From Candidatus Hydrogenedentota bacterium (GTDB taxonomy: Bacteria > Hydrogenedentota > Hydrogenedentia > Hydrogenedentales > SLHB01), in contig JABWCD010000023.1 in the NCBI GenBank assembly GCA_013359265.1, forward strand, positions 1 to 64,000: 64,000 bases of DNA. The letters are read 5' to 3'. Below, piece after piece: positions 8,361 to 18,107 of the stretch (positions are counted from its first letter, which is position 1; every line of letters starts with the position of its first letter). The notes below the pieces were generated by a model. It was not told where the DNA came from and did not search any database. It saw only the letters and a program-made list of their open reading frames with translations. Position numbers and translations under genes: made by a program.

Positions 8361-9845
8361 GTGCATCTCCTGTTAATACTGGTTCCCGCCGCCGCCGCGG
8401 GCATTTGCCTGTTGACGCCCTATGCACGGCTGCGCCTTGCCGTCGTTTTAGGTGGGGCGGCTGGTCATCTTGGGATAACGATCTGGACGTGGCAACCGGG
8501 CGTTGAAGGCGGGCCGTTGTACTTCTTCGCGCTCGATCCGCTGGCGCACTTGTTCGTAACGCTGATCAGCGTGTTGTTCCTCGCGACCTCCGTCTATTTC
8601 GTGGGCTATCACCAGGAGTCCCACATCTCGCACCGGGGATTTCTCGCGTGCATGCTGGCGCTCCTGGCCGCATTGAGCGCGTTGTGCATGAGCCAACACC
8701 TCGGCGTGCTGTGGGTCTGTCTCGAGGCCGCGTCGTTGGCGTCGACGCCGCTCATCTATTTCCATCTCAGCGCGCGTTCTCTCGAGGCCACGTGGAAATT
8801 TCTGTTGATGAACTCGGTCGGCATTGCGCTCGCGCTCCTCGGAATCTTTTGCTACGCGATCGCCACGCTGGGTATCGAGCCGGGAGTGTCCCTGTCGCTT
8901 GGCGACATGACGGCGCGCGCGCGCGAACTGGACGTGACGTGGCTGCGCGCGGGGTTTCTGCTCGCCTTGGTCGGGTTCGGAACGAAGATGGGGCTTTCGC
9001 CGCTGCACAGTTGGAAGCCCGACGCCTACGGAGAGGCCCCGCCCCATGTCGCCGCCCTCCTCTCGGGAGGCGTGACGCTGGGCGCGTTCATCGGACTGTT
9101 GCGCGTCTACGGTGTATGCATCGCCGCGGACCTGCACGCGTTCGCCTCGCAGTGGCTCATCCTGTTTGGTTTGCTTTCGATTGCGACCGCGGCGATCTTT
9201 GTCGTCGGCAATAACGACTACCGCCGGATATTCGCATACACAAGCGTTGAACATATGGGCGTACTCGCGCTCGGCGCGGGGCTCGGAATGGATGGCGCGT
9301 ACGCGAGCGTGCTGCACGCGCTCCACAACACGTTCAATAAAGGCGTGCTCTTCTTCGTCGCGGGTTACTTCTTTCGGATTTACGCGAGCAACAAGGTGAG
9401 CGACGTTCGCGGCGCGCTGCACCACCATCCCGTCGCCGGGTTCCTATTCCTTGGAGGGTTGTGCGCAACCTGCGGGCTTCCACCTTTCGGCATGTTCTTC
9501 AGCGAACTCGGGATTCTGTTTGCGGCCGCGGGCCGTTCGCAGTGGTTGGTCATGGGCGTGTTCAGCGTGACGCTTGCCATTGTCTTCGTAGGCGTCATGA
9601 CGGCCATGCTGCCCATGGTTTTTGGGCCGCCGCCGGAAGACCTCGCACGGGCCGATTCGGGCGAACGGCGGTGGCGTCGCACCGTGATGCTCGCGCCGGC
9701 GGCCCTGCTCCTTGTCGCGGGTTTCGGACTCGGCGCGTATCAGCCCGCGGGCGTGCGCGCGGCGTTGGTCGCGGCCGCACAAACGATCGAACAGCCCGGC
9801 CAGTCCGCTATCGCGCCGCTGGCATCGGCTCGAGGAGATCGGTAA
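8361..9845 (+). CDS. proton-antiporter-like membrane subunit (HyfF/NuoN type)
   Basis: 494 residues from GTG 8361, about 14 helices. It is the third antiporter-like protein, of the HyfF branch: the glutamate in LWVCLEAASLASTPL, the lysine in GFGTKMGLSPLHSWKPDAYGEAP, and HALHNTFNKGVLFFVAGYF. It lacks the long amphipathic C-terminal helix of NuoL. The stop TAA overlaps the ATG of the large subunit gene (TAATG), so membrane and soluble arms are translated as a coupled set. Confidence 0.92.
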   Translation: MHLLLILVPAAAAGICLLTPYARLRLAVVLGGAAGHLGITIWTWQPGVEGGPLYFFALDPLAHLFVTLISVLFLATSVYFVGYHQESHISHRGFLACMLALLAALSALCMSQHLGVLWVCLEAASLASTPLIYFHLSARSLEATWKFLLMNSVGIALALLGIFCYAIATLGIEPGVSLSLGDMTARARELDVTWLRAGFLLALVGFGTKMGLSPLHSWKPDAYGEAPPHVAALLSGGVTLGAFIGLLRVYGVCIAADLHAFASQWLILFGLLSIATAAIFVVGNNDYRRIFAYTSVEHMGVLALGAGLGMDGAYASVLHALHNTFNKGVLFFVAGYFFRIYASNKVSDVRGALHHHPVAGFLFLGGLCATCGLPPFGMFFSELGILFAAAGRSQWLVMGVFSVTLAIVFVGVMTAMLPMVFGPPPEDLARADSGERRWRRTVMLAPAALLLVAGFGLGAYQPAGVRAALVAAAQTIEQPGQSAIAPLASARGDR

Positions 9846-11401
9846 TGGCCGCGGCAGCATACCCATCGCGGGGTCTCGTCCTAAGAAACGGCGACGATGC
9901 GAGTTTGTCCGACCTTCCCGTACTGAAGCCCGAGGACTTCACCGCGTGGGTACTCGATGGCCGTGCCCGCGGCGGAAGGCTGGCCCAACTATTTGGGCGG
10001 CGCGCGCACGATGGCGGCGTTACCGTCTACGCATTTGTGGCGTACGACGCCGACGGAGTTGTCGAAGTCAGCGCCACGCACCTCGGCGCCGCGCATGGTT
10101 TCGGCCGGTTGGAGTACCCATCGATCTCCGAACAATGGCCCGCGGCGCAGGCGTTCGAGCGCGAGCTCGCCGAGCAGTACGGCGTGACGCCGCTTGGCCA
10201 TCCGTGGCTCAAGCCCCTCCGCTACCACGCGACCGATACAGGCGCCCCGGCGCCGTGGGGGCCATTCGACGCCAACAAAGTCATCCCGGGGGACTACCCG
10301 TTCTACCGTGTCGAAGGCGACGAAGTGCACGAGGTGGCCGTCGGCCCCGTCCACGCGGGCGTGATCGAACCCGGTCACTTTCGTTTCCAGTGTCATGGCG
10401 AGGACGTCTTGCACCTGGAAATCATGCTCGGATACCAGCATCGCGGCGCTGAGAAACTTCTGGTGCATCCCAATCGAACGCGCGGCGCGATCGTTGCCGA
10501 AACGATCGCGGGCGACACGTCGATTGGTCACGCCACCGCGTACTGCATGGCGCTCGAAGCCTTGGCGGGCGTCGCCGTGAGCGCGCGCGCGCACGCCATT
10601 CGCGGGATCGCGCTCGAACTCGAACGTCTCGCGAACCACGTCGGCGATCTAGGCGCGCTGTGCAACGACGTGGCTTTTCTTCCTGGTGCATCCTATCTCG
10701 GACGGCTGCGCGGTGACTTTCTCAATCTTACCCTCGAAATCTGCGGCAACCGGTTCGGAAGAAACCTGGTTCGTCCCGGCGGGACTGCGTTCGATATTTC
10801 GCCGTCGCTGTCCGACACACTTCGCAAACGCCTCGAAGCGCTGCAACCAGAAGTGCTCGATGTGTTGGATATGATGTTTTCGCAGTCCTCCGTGTTGGCG
10901 CGGTTCGAAGGCACGGGCGCCTTGAGCGAACAGCAAGCGGACGAAATCGGATTGGTGGGGCCGGCCGCGCGTGCGTGCGGCTGTACGCGGGACGTCCGCC
11001 AGGATTTCCCCTTCGGCATGTTCCAGTTCAGCCACATTCCCGTCGCGAACGAAACGACGGGCGACGTCTACGCGCGTGCGGTCGTTCGATGGCTCGAAGT
11101 GCAGCGCTCGATCGAGTTCCTGCTCGAACATATGGGCACCAAGCCCGCCGGCGGCACCTTCGCGCCCATGCGCACGTTCAGGCCAAACGCACTTGCGATC
11201 GCAATGTGCGAGACGTGGCGCGGCGAGGCTATGCACGTGGCTTTCACGAACGCAGCGGGCGACCTGGATTTCGTAAAAGTCAAAGACCCGTCCATTCACA
11301 ACTGGTTCGGATTGGCCCTCGCCATGCGCGGGACGCCCATCTCCGATTTCCCGTTGTGCAACAAAAGTTTCAACTTGAGCTATGCGGGGCACGATCTGTG
11401 A
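9845..11401 (+). CDS. Ehr/Hyf large subunit (NuoC-NuoD fusion) lacking [NiFe] ligands
   Basis: 518 residues from the ATG overlapping the previous stop. Residues about 1-150 are NuoC/HyfG N-terminal-like (SISEQWPAAQAFERELAEQYGV); residues about 160-518 are the [NiFe]-hydrogenase large-subunit/NuoD fold (HFRFQCHGEDVLHLEIMLGYQHRG). In true group 4 hydrogenases the first ligand motif is CGICxxxH. Here it reads AGDTSIGH (222-229), with no cysteines. The second motif, DPCxxC near the C-terminus, is replaced by FPLCNKSFN (502-510), leaving one cysteine in a shifted position. Nickel-iron binding is therefore not expected, and no hydrogenase maturation genes are present. This is the pattern of Ehr (energy-converting hydrogenase related) complexes, whose electron donor and acceptor are not known. 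Confidence 0.9.
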   Translation: MAAAAYPSRGLVLRNGDDASLSDLPVLKPEDFTAWVLDGRARGGRLAQLFGRRAHDGGVTVYAFVAYDADGVVEVSATHLGAAHGFGRLEYPSISEQWPAAQAFERELAEQYGVTPLGHPWLKPLRYHATDTGAPAPWGPFDANKVIPGDYPFYRVEGDEVHEVAVGPVHAGVIEPGHFRFQCHGEDVLHLEIMLGYQHRGAEKLLVHPNRTRGAIVAETIAGDTSIGHATAYCMALEALAGVAVSARAHAIRGIALELERLANHVGDLGALCNDVAFLPGASYLGRLRGDFLNLTLEICGNRFGRNLVRPGGTAFDISPSLSDTLRKRLEALQPEVLDVLDMMFSQSSVLARFEGTGALSEQQADEIGLVGPAARACGCTRDVRQDFPFGMFQFSHIPVANETTGDVYARAVVRWLEVQRSIEFLLEHMGTKPAGGTFAPMRTFRPNALAIAMCETWRGEAMHVAFTNAAGDLDFVKVKDPSIHNWFGLALAMRGTPISDFPLCNKSFNLSYAGHDL

Positions 11402-11441
11402 CAGAAGCGAATACGCGGCGTTGACGTAAGGCAAACTACAG

Positions 11442-12197
11442 ATGCTCGACATCATCCGAACTAGAATGAAACAGGGCCATCGTACGATGGCGTTCCCTGA
11501 TCAGGTCCCATCCCTTCCGGAGCGGTTCCGCGGCCGGCCCGCAGTCGATGCGTCCAAGTGCATCGACGGGTGCCGCGCGTGCGCCGATGCATGCCCAACG
11601 GAAGCAATTGACGTCACGGACAATCTATCGTTGGATTTGGGAAAGTGCGTGTTTTGCACGGCGTGCGTCGAGGCATGTCCGGAAGGGGCCATCGCATACA
11701 CGCAAGACTATCGCATGGCCGTGAACACGCGCGGCCAACTTGTGTTGGATGGGCCCGGCCTCGAACTGGCGCAGCGCATGGGCGACGAACTGTTCCGCGT
11801 GCTGGGCCGCGCCCTGCGCCTGCGCGAAGTGTGCGCCGGAAGCTGCAACGGGTGCGATTTGGATACCAACGTATTGAACACCGTCGGTTGGGACCTTTCG
11901 CGTTTCGGCATCCAGTTTGTCGCGTCGCCGCGTCACGCGGACGGCCTGCTCGTGACGGGCCCGGTCACCAAGAATATGGAACACGCACTAATGGAGACCT
12001 ACGCGGCAGTCCCGAAACCGAAGATCGTCATTGCGCTTGGCGCGTGTGCGATTAGCGGCGGGCCGTACCGCGGCAGCCACGCTGTAAACGACGGCGCGGA
12101 TCGTTTATTGCCGATCGATTTGTATATCCCGGGCTGCCCGCCGCATCCGTTAACCATCCTGGATGGGCTGCTGCGCTTGGTGGGGCGAATCAAGTAG
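11442..12197 (+). CDS. fusion of 2x[4Fe-4S] ferredoxin domain and NuoB/HyfI small subunit
   Basis: 251 residues. The N-terminal part holds two ferredoxin clusters: C40, C44, C47, C51 (the first with an extra residue between cysteines) and C69, C72, C75, C79. The C-terminal part is the NuoB/HyfI-type small subunit with SCNGCD (C135, C138), GAC (C202) and PGCPPHP (C232), the ligands of the N2-like cluster that faces the NuoD-like subunit. In Complex I and Hyf these are two proteins (NuoI/HyfH and NuoB/HyfI); here they are one chain, which fixes their ratio. A later in-frame methionine (MAFPDQVP) could be the true start. It follows the large subunit by 40 bases and closes the complex operon. Confidence 0.88.
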   Translation: MLDIIRTRMKQGHRTMAFPDQVPSLPERFRGRPAVDASKCIDGCRACADACPTEAIDVTDNLSLDLGKCVFCTACVEACPEGAIAYTQDYRMAVNTRGQLVLDGPGLELAQRMGDELFRVLGRALRLREVCAGSCNGCDLDTNVLNTVGWDLSRFGIQFVASPRHADGLLVTGPVTKNMEHALMETYAAVPKPKIVIALGACAISGGPYRGSHAVNDGADRLLPIDLYIPGCPPHPLTILDGLLRLVGRIK

Positions 12198-12263
12198 TCC
12201 GACAGCCCTGGCGGCGGTCGGTTCATGACATCCGCCGTGGCTTCGGTTGGGGGGTAAAACGCC

Positions 12264-13676
12264 ATGGACGAGAACACCGCACACACGACGGCAAGCTATT
12301 CCGCGACCGTCCGCGTATCCATCGAGAATAAGCCCGGCAGCCTCGCCAAAGTACTGTCCGCCATCGGCGACAAGGGCGGGCAGATGGACGCGATCGATCT
12401 TGTCGAGGGTTCGCGCGCCAGCACAATCCGGGACTTAACCGTGCTCGCGCGCGACGAAGACCATCTTCAAGAAATTCTGCACGCGCTGAGAAAATTGAAG
12501 CGCATAAAAGTCCTGCGCTGGTGGGACCGCGTTTTCCGAAGCCACCAGGGGGGCAAGATCGAAATCCAGAATCGCCTGCCGGTGCGCACACGGGACGATC
12601 TGTCGATCGTCTACACGCCGGGTGTCGCGCGCGTCTGCACCATGATCCACCAGCATCCCGAGCGCGTGAACGGACTCACGATCAAGGGCAACTCCGTCGC
12701 AGTCGTCACCGATGGCACCGCCGTGCTCGGTCTCGGCGATATCGGGCCGGAAGCAGCCCTGCCGGTGATGGAAGGCAAGGCGATGTTGTTCAAAGAATTC
12801 GGCGATATCGACGCCTGGCCAATCTGCCTGGCGACCAAAGACGTCGACGAGATCGTGCGGACGGTCGAGCTGATTGCGCCGGGCTTTGGTGGAATCAACC
12901 TCGAAGACATATCGGCGCCGCGGTGTTTCGAGATCGAGGAAAAGTTGAAGGGCCGATTGAGAATCCCCGTGTTCCACGACGACCAGCATGGCACCGCCGT
13001 TGTGGTCCTCGCCGCGCTGATCAACGCACTGAAACTCATCGACATGCGCCCGGAAGAACTCCGCGTCGTCATCTCAGGCGTCGGCGCCGCCGGCATGGCT
13101 TGCGCGAAAATGATGCTGAACTTCGGTGTGAAGGACATCGTGGGCGTCGATCGCAACGGCGCAATTTACCACGGCCGCACCGGCAACATGACGCCCGCCA
13201 AAGAATGGTTCGCGGACCACACAAATCCCGATCGCGTCCGCGGCGGCATCGTTGACGTCGCGAACGGGCGCCACATGTTTCTTGGCCTTTCCGGACCCGG
13301 CTTGTTCCCACTCGAGGCGCTCAAGCGGATGGCGAAAAAGCCGATCGTCTTTGCGTTGGCGAACCCCACGCCGGAAATCCTGCCCGAAGAGGCCGCGCCG
13401 TACGCACGGATTATCGCGACCGGCCGTTCCGATTATCCCAATCAGATCAACAACGTGCTCGCGTTCCCGGGAATCTTCAAAGGCGCGTTGGAAGCGCGCG
13501 CCACCGGAATCAACGAGGAAATGAAGCTCGCCGCCGCGCACGCCATCGCGTCGATCATTCCCGAAGAAGACCTCTTCGAAGAACTCATCGTGCCCAGCGT
13601 TTTCGACAAAAGGGTCGCCCGCGCAGTAAGCCGGGCCGTCAGAAAGGCCGCGATTAATACGGGGGTCGGCAGATGA
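12264..13676 (+). CDS. NAD(P)-dependent malic enzyme with N-terminal ACT domain
   Basis: 470 residues. Residues about 12-90 form an ACT regulatory domain (YSATVRVSIENKPGSLAKVL), which usually binds an amino acid. The rest is malic enzyme: the tyrosine loop IVYTPGVARVC, the metal site EDISAPRCFEIEE with VFHDDQHGTA, and the Rossmann motif ISGVGAAGMA. It converts malate to pyruvate and CO2 with reduction of NAD(P). It starts 66 bases after the Ehr operon on the same strand with no clear terminator between, so cotranscription is possible; NADH or pyruvate made here could be linked to the redox role of the complex, but that is inference. The fusion of ACT and malic enzyme is known in many bacteria. 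Confidence 0.93.
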   Translation: MDENTAHTTASYSATVRVSIENKPGSLAKVLSAIGDKGGQMDAIDLVEGSRASTIRDLTVLARDEDHLQEILHALRKLKRIKVLRWWDRVFRSHQGGKIEIQNRLPVRTRDDLSIVYTPGVARVCTMIHQHPERVNGLTIKGNSVAVVTDGTAVLGLGDIGPEAALPVMEGKAMLFKEFGDIDAWPICLATKDVDEIVRTVELIAPGFGGINLEDISAPRCFEIEEKLKGRLRIPVFHDDQHGTAVVVLAALINALKLIDMRPEELRVVISGVGAAGMACAKMMLNFGVKDIVGVDRNGAIYHGRTGNMTPAKEWFADHTNPDRVRGGIVDVANGRHMFLGLSGPGLFPLEALKRMAKKPIVFALANPTPEILPEEAAPYARIIATGRSDYPNQINNVLAFPGIFKGALEARATGINEEMKLAAAHAIASIIPEEDLFEELIVPSVFDKRVARAVSRAVRKAAINTGVGR

Positions 13677-13899
13677 CCCCTCTGTGTCCTCGCCGTTTCC
13701 CCCTCGATAACCATGTTCGCCCAGGAAAACGAGCCACCTGCCGTGGAGCATCCGGGCCACCGCGCGACCGATCATATGAACGGCGGCGGCGGCCCAGTTG
13801 ATGCCGACGGTCGTTGTGCCGAGATCGGCGGGTACGTGAGTGAAAACCAAAAAGAGATAGGTTTGCACATAGTCATGCTAGACGCTAATATATCACCGT

Positions 13900-15042
13900 A
13901 TGGTAAAGCGTCACTTTTGGATTAAGCACATCGAGAAACAGTGGCGACACCGATCCATCCTTTGGTTGCGCGGTGTCCGTCGCGCGGGCAAAACATTCTT
14001 AGCGCAATCGCTGGACAACATCGAATACTTTGACTGCGAACTCCCACGGGTCCGAATCGCCATGGAAGACCCCGAAGCTTTCTTGAAGGGATTGCGCAAG
14101 AAGCGAGTGGTCCTCGACGAAATCCATCGGTTGCAGAATCCTTCGGAACTATTAAAGATCGCCGCGGATCATTTTCCCGACATCCACGTCCTGGCTACCG
14201 GCTCCTCAACGTTGGGAGCGAGCAGCCGCTTTCGCGATACCCTCGCCGGCCGCAAAACCGAACTGTGGCTAACGCCGATGATTAATGCTGACCTCGTCGA
14301 CTTTAATCGCTCCGATGTCCGTCACCGGATGCTGCACGGCGGTCTACCTCCATTCTTTCTTTCCAAGGAATTACCCGAGCGCGATTTCCAGGAATGGATG
14401 GATGCGTATTGGGCGAAGGACATTCAAGAACTCTTTCGCCTGGAGCGCCGCGCCTCTTTCCAGCGATTTGTGGAATTGCTGTTGGTCCAGAGCGGTGGTA
14501 TTTTCGAAGCCACCCGATTCGCGAAGCCGTGTGAAGTTAGCCGTGCGACAATCACAAACTATTTGGCAGTACTCGAGGCGACTTCTGTAGCCCTCGTGCT
14601 TCGGCCATTTAGTACTCGCCGTGCCAACGAAATCGTTGCTGCGCCGAAAGTGTATGGATTCGATACTGGATTTGTCTGCGCGTACCGCGGCTGGACCACT
14701 CTTCGCCCTGACGATCTGGGTCACCTTTGGGAACACTATGTGCTCAACGAACTGACAGCGCATCTCCAAGCAACGAACCTGCGCTACTGGCGCGACAAGC
14801 AGGGTCATGAGATAGACCTGGTTTGGACGCCACGAGGAAAACCTCCAGTCGCGATCGAGTGCAAGTGGTCGTCACGCGATTTTGACCCGCGAAACATGCT
14901 CGTTTTCGCGCGCCATTATCCAAAGGCGACACTACTGGTAACGGCCCACGACGCTAAGCCAGCCTTTACAAAGGAATATGGTGAAGCAAGGGTGCACTTC
15001 CTGACCCTCGACAACCTTACGGACCGAATCACGGGCCGGTGA
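13900..15042 (+). CDS. AAA ATPase with C-terminal DUF4143 domain
   Basis: 380 residues. Walker A is GVRRAGKT (25-32); Walker B and following acidic residue are RVVLDEIHRLQ. The C-terminal DUF4143 part contains LWEHYVLNEL and the nuclease-like EIDLVW...AIECKW pattern (PD-(D/E)XK fold). Such proteins are common, often single-gene, poorly understood ATPases, some within defence or mobile-gene neighbourhoods. The sequence is complete and has less GC than the operon before it. No ribosome site precedes the ATG at 13900. The gene converges on the SNF2 helicase gene downstream with 101 bases between the stops. Confidence 0.88.
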   Translation: MVKRHFWIKHIEKQWRHRSILWLRGVRRAGKTFLAQSLDNIEYFDCELPRVRIAMEDPEAFLKGLRKKRVVLDEIHRLQNPSELLKIAADHFPDIHVLATGSSTLGASSRFRDTLAGRKTELWLTPMINADLVDFNRSDVRHRMLHGGLPPFFLSKELPERDFQEWMDAYWAKDIQELFRLERRASFQRFVELLLVQSGGIFEATRFAKPCEVSRATITNYLAVLEATSVALVLRPFSTRRANEIVAAPKVYGFDTGFVCAYRGWTTLRPDDLGHLWEHYVLNELTAHLQATNLRYWRDKQGHEIDLVWTPRGKPPVAIECKWSSRDFDPRNMLVFARHYPKATLLVTAHDAKPAFTKEYGEARVHFLTLDNLTDRITGR

Positions 15043-15143
15043 CCAAAGATGGCCTTATCCGATCCAGCCGTGGAATCGCCTTGGATATGGCAGACCGGCC
15101 CGAAGACGTCGCGCAGGTCTTCGGTCTATATGAGAACCGGCGT

Positions 15144-17612
15144 TTATTTCCTTACTTGTGCACTGGCCCGAAGCACGTTCGCCAAGCCTTCAAGCAGCGA
15201 CGACACGCGTACCGCGGTCTCCGCATCGGGTAAAGGTATGCGAAGCTCCGCCGCGCCCGTTTGCTCGTTGCGCGCAATCAAGCCTGCCATTGGCGATGCG
15301 GCGGTTCGCGCCGTACTTGATGGCTGCATGACTTGACCGAGTTTTCCGAGAAGGTCGAGGCCGGCTGCGAGTAGCTCGTCCCAAGGTTGTTGCGGTGCGC
15401 GCCCGGCCGGGGCGTCATCCGTCGCGGGTTCGCCAGTAACAGGCACCGCGGATTCCTGCGCCGCGATAGCGTCGCTCGTTTCCTCGACGGTCGGCACGTG
15501 CAGTGGAATCGACTCCGCCACCTTTTCGACAGATTCCATGAATTGCTTCATCTTCGTGCCGCCCAGGAAAATCTCGCTCTCGCCGCCGTCGAGTACGCCT
15601 TCTGAGAGCGACGACTTGAACTTGAGCACACCAAGCATTCCATGCTCGATGGTGCCGCGCGAAACGAAGTGGTAGACCTGCACATTGCGGTGTTGGCCGA
15701 GGCGATGCACGCGGCCAATGCGCTGTTCGAGCACCGCGGGATTCCAAGGCTGATCCATGTTGATGACGACAGAGGCTTCCTGAAGGTTTAGCCCGACGCC
15801 GCCCGTTTCGGTGCACAAAAGGATGCGGCATTTTCCATTGCGTTTGAAGTCGTCGAGGGTCTTCTTTCTGGCCTTCCCATCGAGCGAGCCATGGTAGAAG
15901 GCATAGGACCGGTCCTCTGCCTCAAAGCGTCGGATTAAGAGTTCATGGGTCCCTATCCATTGACTGAAGATGACGGCCTTGTTTTCGGGAATAGCCAGAA
16001 TATCGTCGAGCAATATGCAGCATTCATCCATTTTCGGGCCTTCATCGCTGGTCTTGTCGATGAGATAGGTGCTGTTGCAGGCCATGCGCATGTACTGCAA
16101 AGCTACCATCAGCCGCCGCTGGTCCTCGTCGGAAAGAAACCCGCGACGCCGCCATTTCGCAATGATTTTGGCGACTACCTCGCGAAACTCTTCGTGAATT
16201 GCCCTCTGCGCGGCGGTCATTTCGACGAAGAGGTGTTTGTCCGTGCGTTCAGGCAGTTCCTGAAGCACGTCTCGTTTGTGCCGCCGCAGCAGCACCGGCG
16301 AGAGGCTCGTCTTGATCCGATCGAGATGCTTGTATCCGATTACCCTGCCGTCTGGATCCGTGTGTTGATGTTCATCGAGAAAGCGAAACAGGGGCCCCAA
16401 ATGAAACCGATCGACGAATTCCATGATCGAGTGCAGTTCGGCGAGCCTGTTTTCGAGCGGCGTACCGGTCAGCACGATGGCATGCGTCGAGTCTATCTGC
16501 TTTATGCTCTTAGCCCGGCGCGTTTCCCAGTTCTTGATCCGTTGCGCTTCGTCAAGAAGGACCAGATCGGGATGCCACCCGTTGATGATGTCGAGGTCAC
16601 GGTGGACGGTCTCGTAATTGGTGATCTTATAGAAACTCTCGGATGCATACTGCTTCTCGCGATCGAGCTTGAATCCTTCAAGCACTGTCGCAAATCGTGC
16701 CGTGAAGCGCTCAATCTCTTGTTTCCATTGGTACTTGAGCGCGGTGGGGCACACAACGAGCACCCGTTCGATTCCTGTAGTCCGGGCCAGTATTTCTACG
16801 GCCGCGATCGATTGAATCGTCTTTCCCAGCCCCATATCGTCGGCGATAAGGCAACGCCCCGCTTTGGCCGCGAAAAGCGCGCCCTCACGCTGGTAAGGAT
16901 ACAGCTTTACCTTGAGTATCGCGTTCAAGGCTTTGATCCCCGCGGGTCCGTCGAACTTTTCTGCGATCGCTTCGCGACGGCATTCGTCGTCGCGCAGCCT
17001 CGCGACGAAGTCGATGGCGTCATCGTATATCCGCACGTCGGCTTCGGAACTTCGCGACGCGCGAACGAACGTGTCAAACGTTTTGTGGGAACCCGGATGC
17101 AAATACCCGCCGGGGTCGAAATACCGCTCCGCTGCTTTCAGCAGGGCGCTGGGGCAATCTGTTCCTGGTTGAAAGCGCACACGCCGCTGCGCTCCGTATT
17201 CCAGAAAGACTTCCGTGTACGCCGGTCTGAACGCGCCGGCAAATGCCTTTTTTGCGCCGTGCTTGCGCATGAGCATGGCGATTAGCCACTCGATGTGTTT
17301 GCACGTTCCAAGCGTATTGACGGAGAAATCCGGACACGAGCAGAAGTTGAGGCCCGGGTCTCGTCCACGAATCGCGACGCGATACGTGCGTCCGCTCGCA
17401 GGGTTTGTGACCGCGAACTCGGAATATACCGGCTCTTGTCCCACATTCTTCACTCGAAACGATTGCGCGCGCCCGTACTCGCGACGCAAGGTCCGTTGCC
17501 ATTCGTCGACCGACAGGTGCTCCGGTTTTCGCGTGGGCGAGGTCTTTTGGGCCGTCTTCTTGACTTTTCGCCGTTTACGAAGAGATTTCTCCATGAATAA
17601 CCCCCGCGCCAT
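15144..17612 (-). CDS. SNF2-family helicase with SWIM zinc finger
   Basis: 822 residues. A SWIM finger (CSCPDFSVNTLGTCKH; C91, C93, C104, H106) precedes a SNF2/RapA-type ATPase: Walker A DDMGLGKTIQS, DEAQ box in LLDEAQRIKNW, motif III LTGTPLENRL, and helicase C-terminal motifs GGVGLNLQEA and QRIGRVHRLGQ. Such enzymes move along DNA using ATP to displace proteins; the SWIM finger likely binds DNA or protein. The tail (about 730-822) is low-complexity and acidic. An alternative start at 17594 (MEKSLRKRRK) has a G-rich run before it and may be the real one. A basic N-terminus follows. Not linked to any restriction or defence gene in the window. Confidence 0.92.
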   Translation of the reverse strand: MARGLFMEKSLRKRRKVKKTAQKTSPTRKPEHLSVDEWQRTLRREYGRAQSFRVKNVGQEPVYSEFAVTNPASGRTYRVAIRGRDPGLNFCSCPDFSVNTLGTCKHIEWLIAMLMRKHGAKKAFAGAFRPAYTEVFLEYGAQRRVRFQPGTDCPSALLKAAERYFDPGGYLHPGSHKTFDTFVRASRSSEADVRIYDDAIDFVARLRDDECRREAIAEKFDGPAGIKALNAILKVKLYPYQREGALFAAKAGRCLIADDMGLGKTIQSIAAVEILARTTGIERVLVVCPTALKYQWKQEIERFTARFATVLEGFKLDREKQYASESFYKITNYETVHRDLDIINGWHPDLVLLDEAQRIKNWETRRAKSIKQIDSTHAIVLTGTPLENRLAELHSIMEFVDRFHLGPLFRFLDEHQHTDPDGRVIGYKHLDRIKTSLSPVLLRRHKRDVLQELPERTDKHLFVEMTAAQRAIHEEFREVVAKIIAKWRRRGFLSDEDQRRLMVALQYMRMACNSTYLIDKTSDEGPKMDECCILLDDILAIPENKAVIFSQWIGTHELLIRRFEAEDRSYAFYHGSLDGKARKKTLDDFKRNGKCRILLCTETGGVGLNLQEASVVINMDQPWNPAVLEQRIGRVHRLGQHRNVQVYHFVSRGTIEHGMLGVLKFKSSLSEGVLDGGESEIFLGGTKMKQFMESVEKVAESIPLHVPTVEETSDAIAAQESAVPVTGEPATDDAPAGRAPQQPWDELLAAGLDLLGKLGQVMQPSSTARTAASPMAGLIARNEQTGAAELRIPLPDAETAVRVSSLLEGLANVLRASAQVRK

Positions 17613-18107
17613 CTTTGTGTTAGTTTCGCCTCTGAAGAGAACCGTATTGCGATTTTGAACCCGTGGATCATCCCCATTTTATCCAGAATGTGTTCGACGT
17701 TCGAACGGAGAGTGGAAGCGCGCCTTCTCAGGGGCGTTCGCCGGGGAGGGGACGAGTTGCTGAAACGGCAATGCCCACTATGCCGCTGATGCTGTGAAGC
17801 GGATTGAATCAACTTCTAGTGGCAGACAAAGCGGACGATACTGACATCCGTGGATACGCTTGACTTCGCATGAAACTGACGACTTGGGAAGACCGAAACG
17901 AAATCCCAAATTCAGTACCACCGTTCCGGCGAGGCGTATCCACAAATAGCCGGGTATTCGATACCCCCATCGTGGAGGTGATCAGTTCGAACAGTGCATG
18001 AACTATCTGGGACGACTTCTGGCAGGTATACTCACCGTGAAATGGCCAGGAACCGGCGGAGCGCATTTAGTTATAATGGTTGCAGGCCTTGATACCATCA
18101 TCTCGAA
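17613..18107. other. non-coding stretch between helicase and HepT fragment
   Basis: I see no supportable gene. A 10-base inverted repeat, GTGGATACGC (17850-17859) and GCGTATCCAC (17934-17943), encloses 74 bases; its meaning is unclear. The missing 5' part of the HepT gene and any nucleotidyltransferase (MNT) partner would be expected here, but none is recognisable. Confidence 0.4.

Noticed and set aside
13677-13868. Minus-strand frame beginning MQTYLFLVFTHVPADLG between malic enzyme and ATPase
   Set aside because: Looks hydrophobic and protein-like for about 50 residues but runs into the antisense of the malic enzyme gene; at best a remnant.
15039-15336. Short plus-strand frames after the ATPase gene
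   Set aside because: They lie antisense to the helicase 3' end or have no coding traits.
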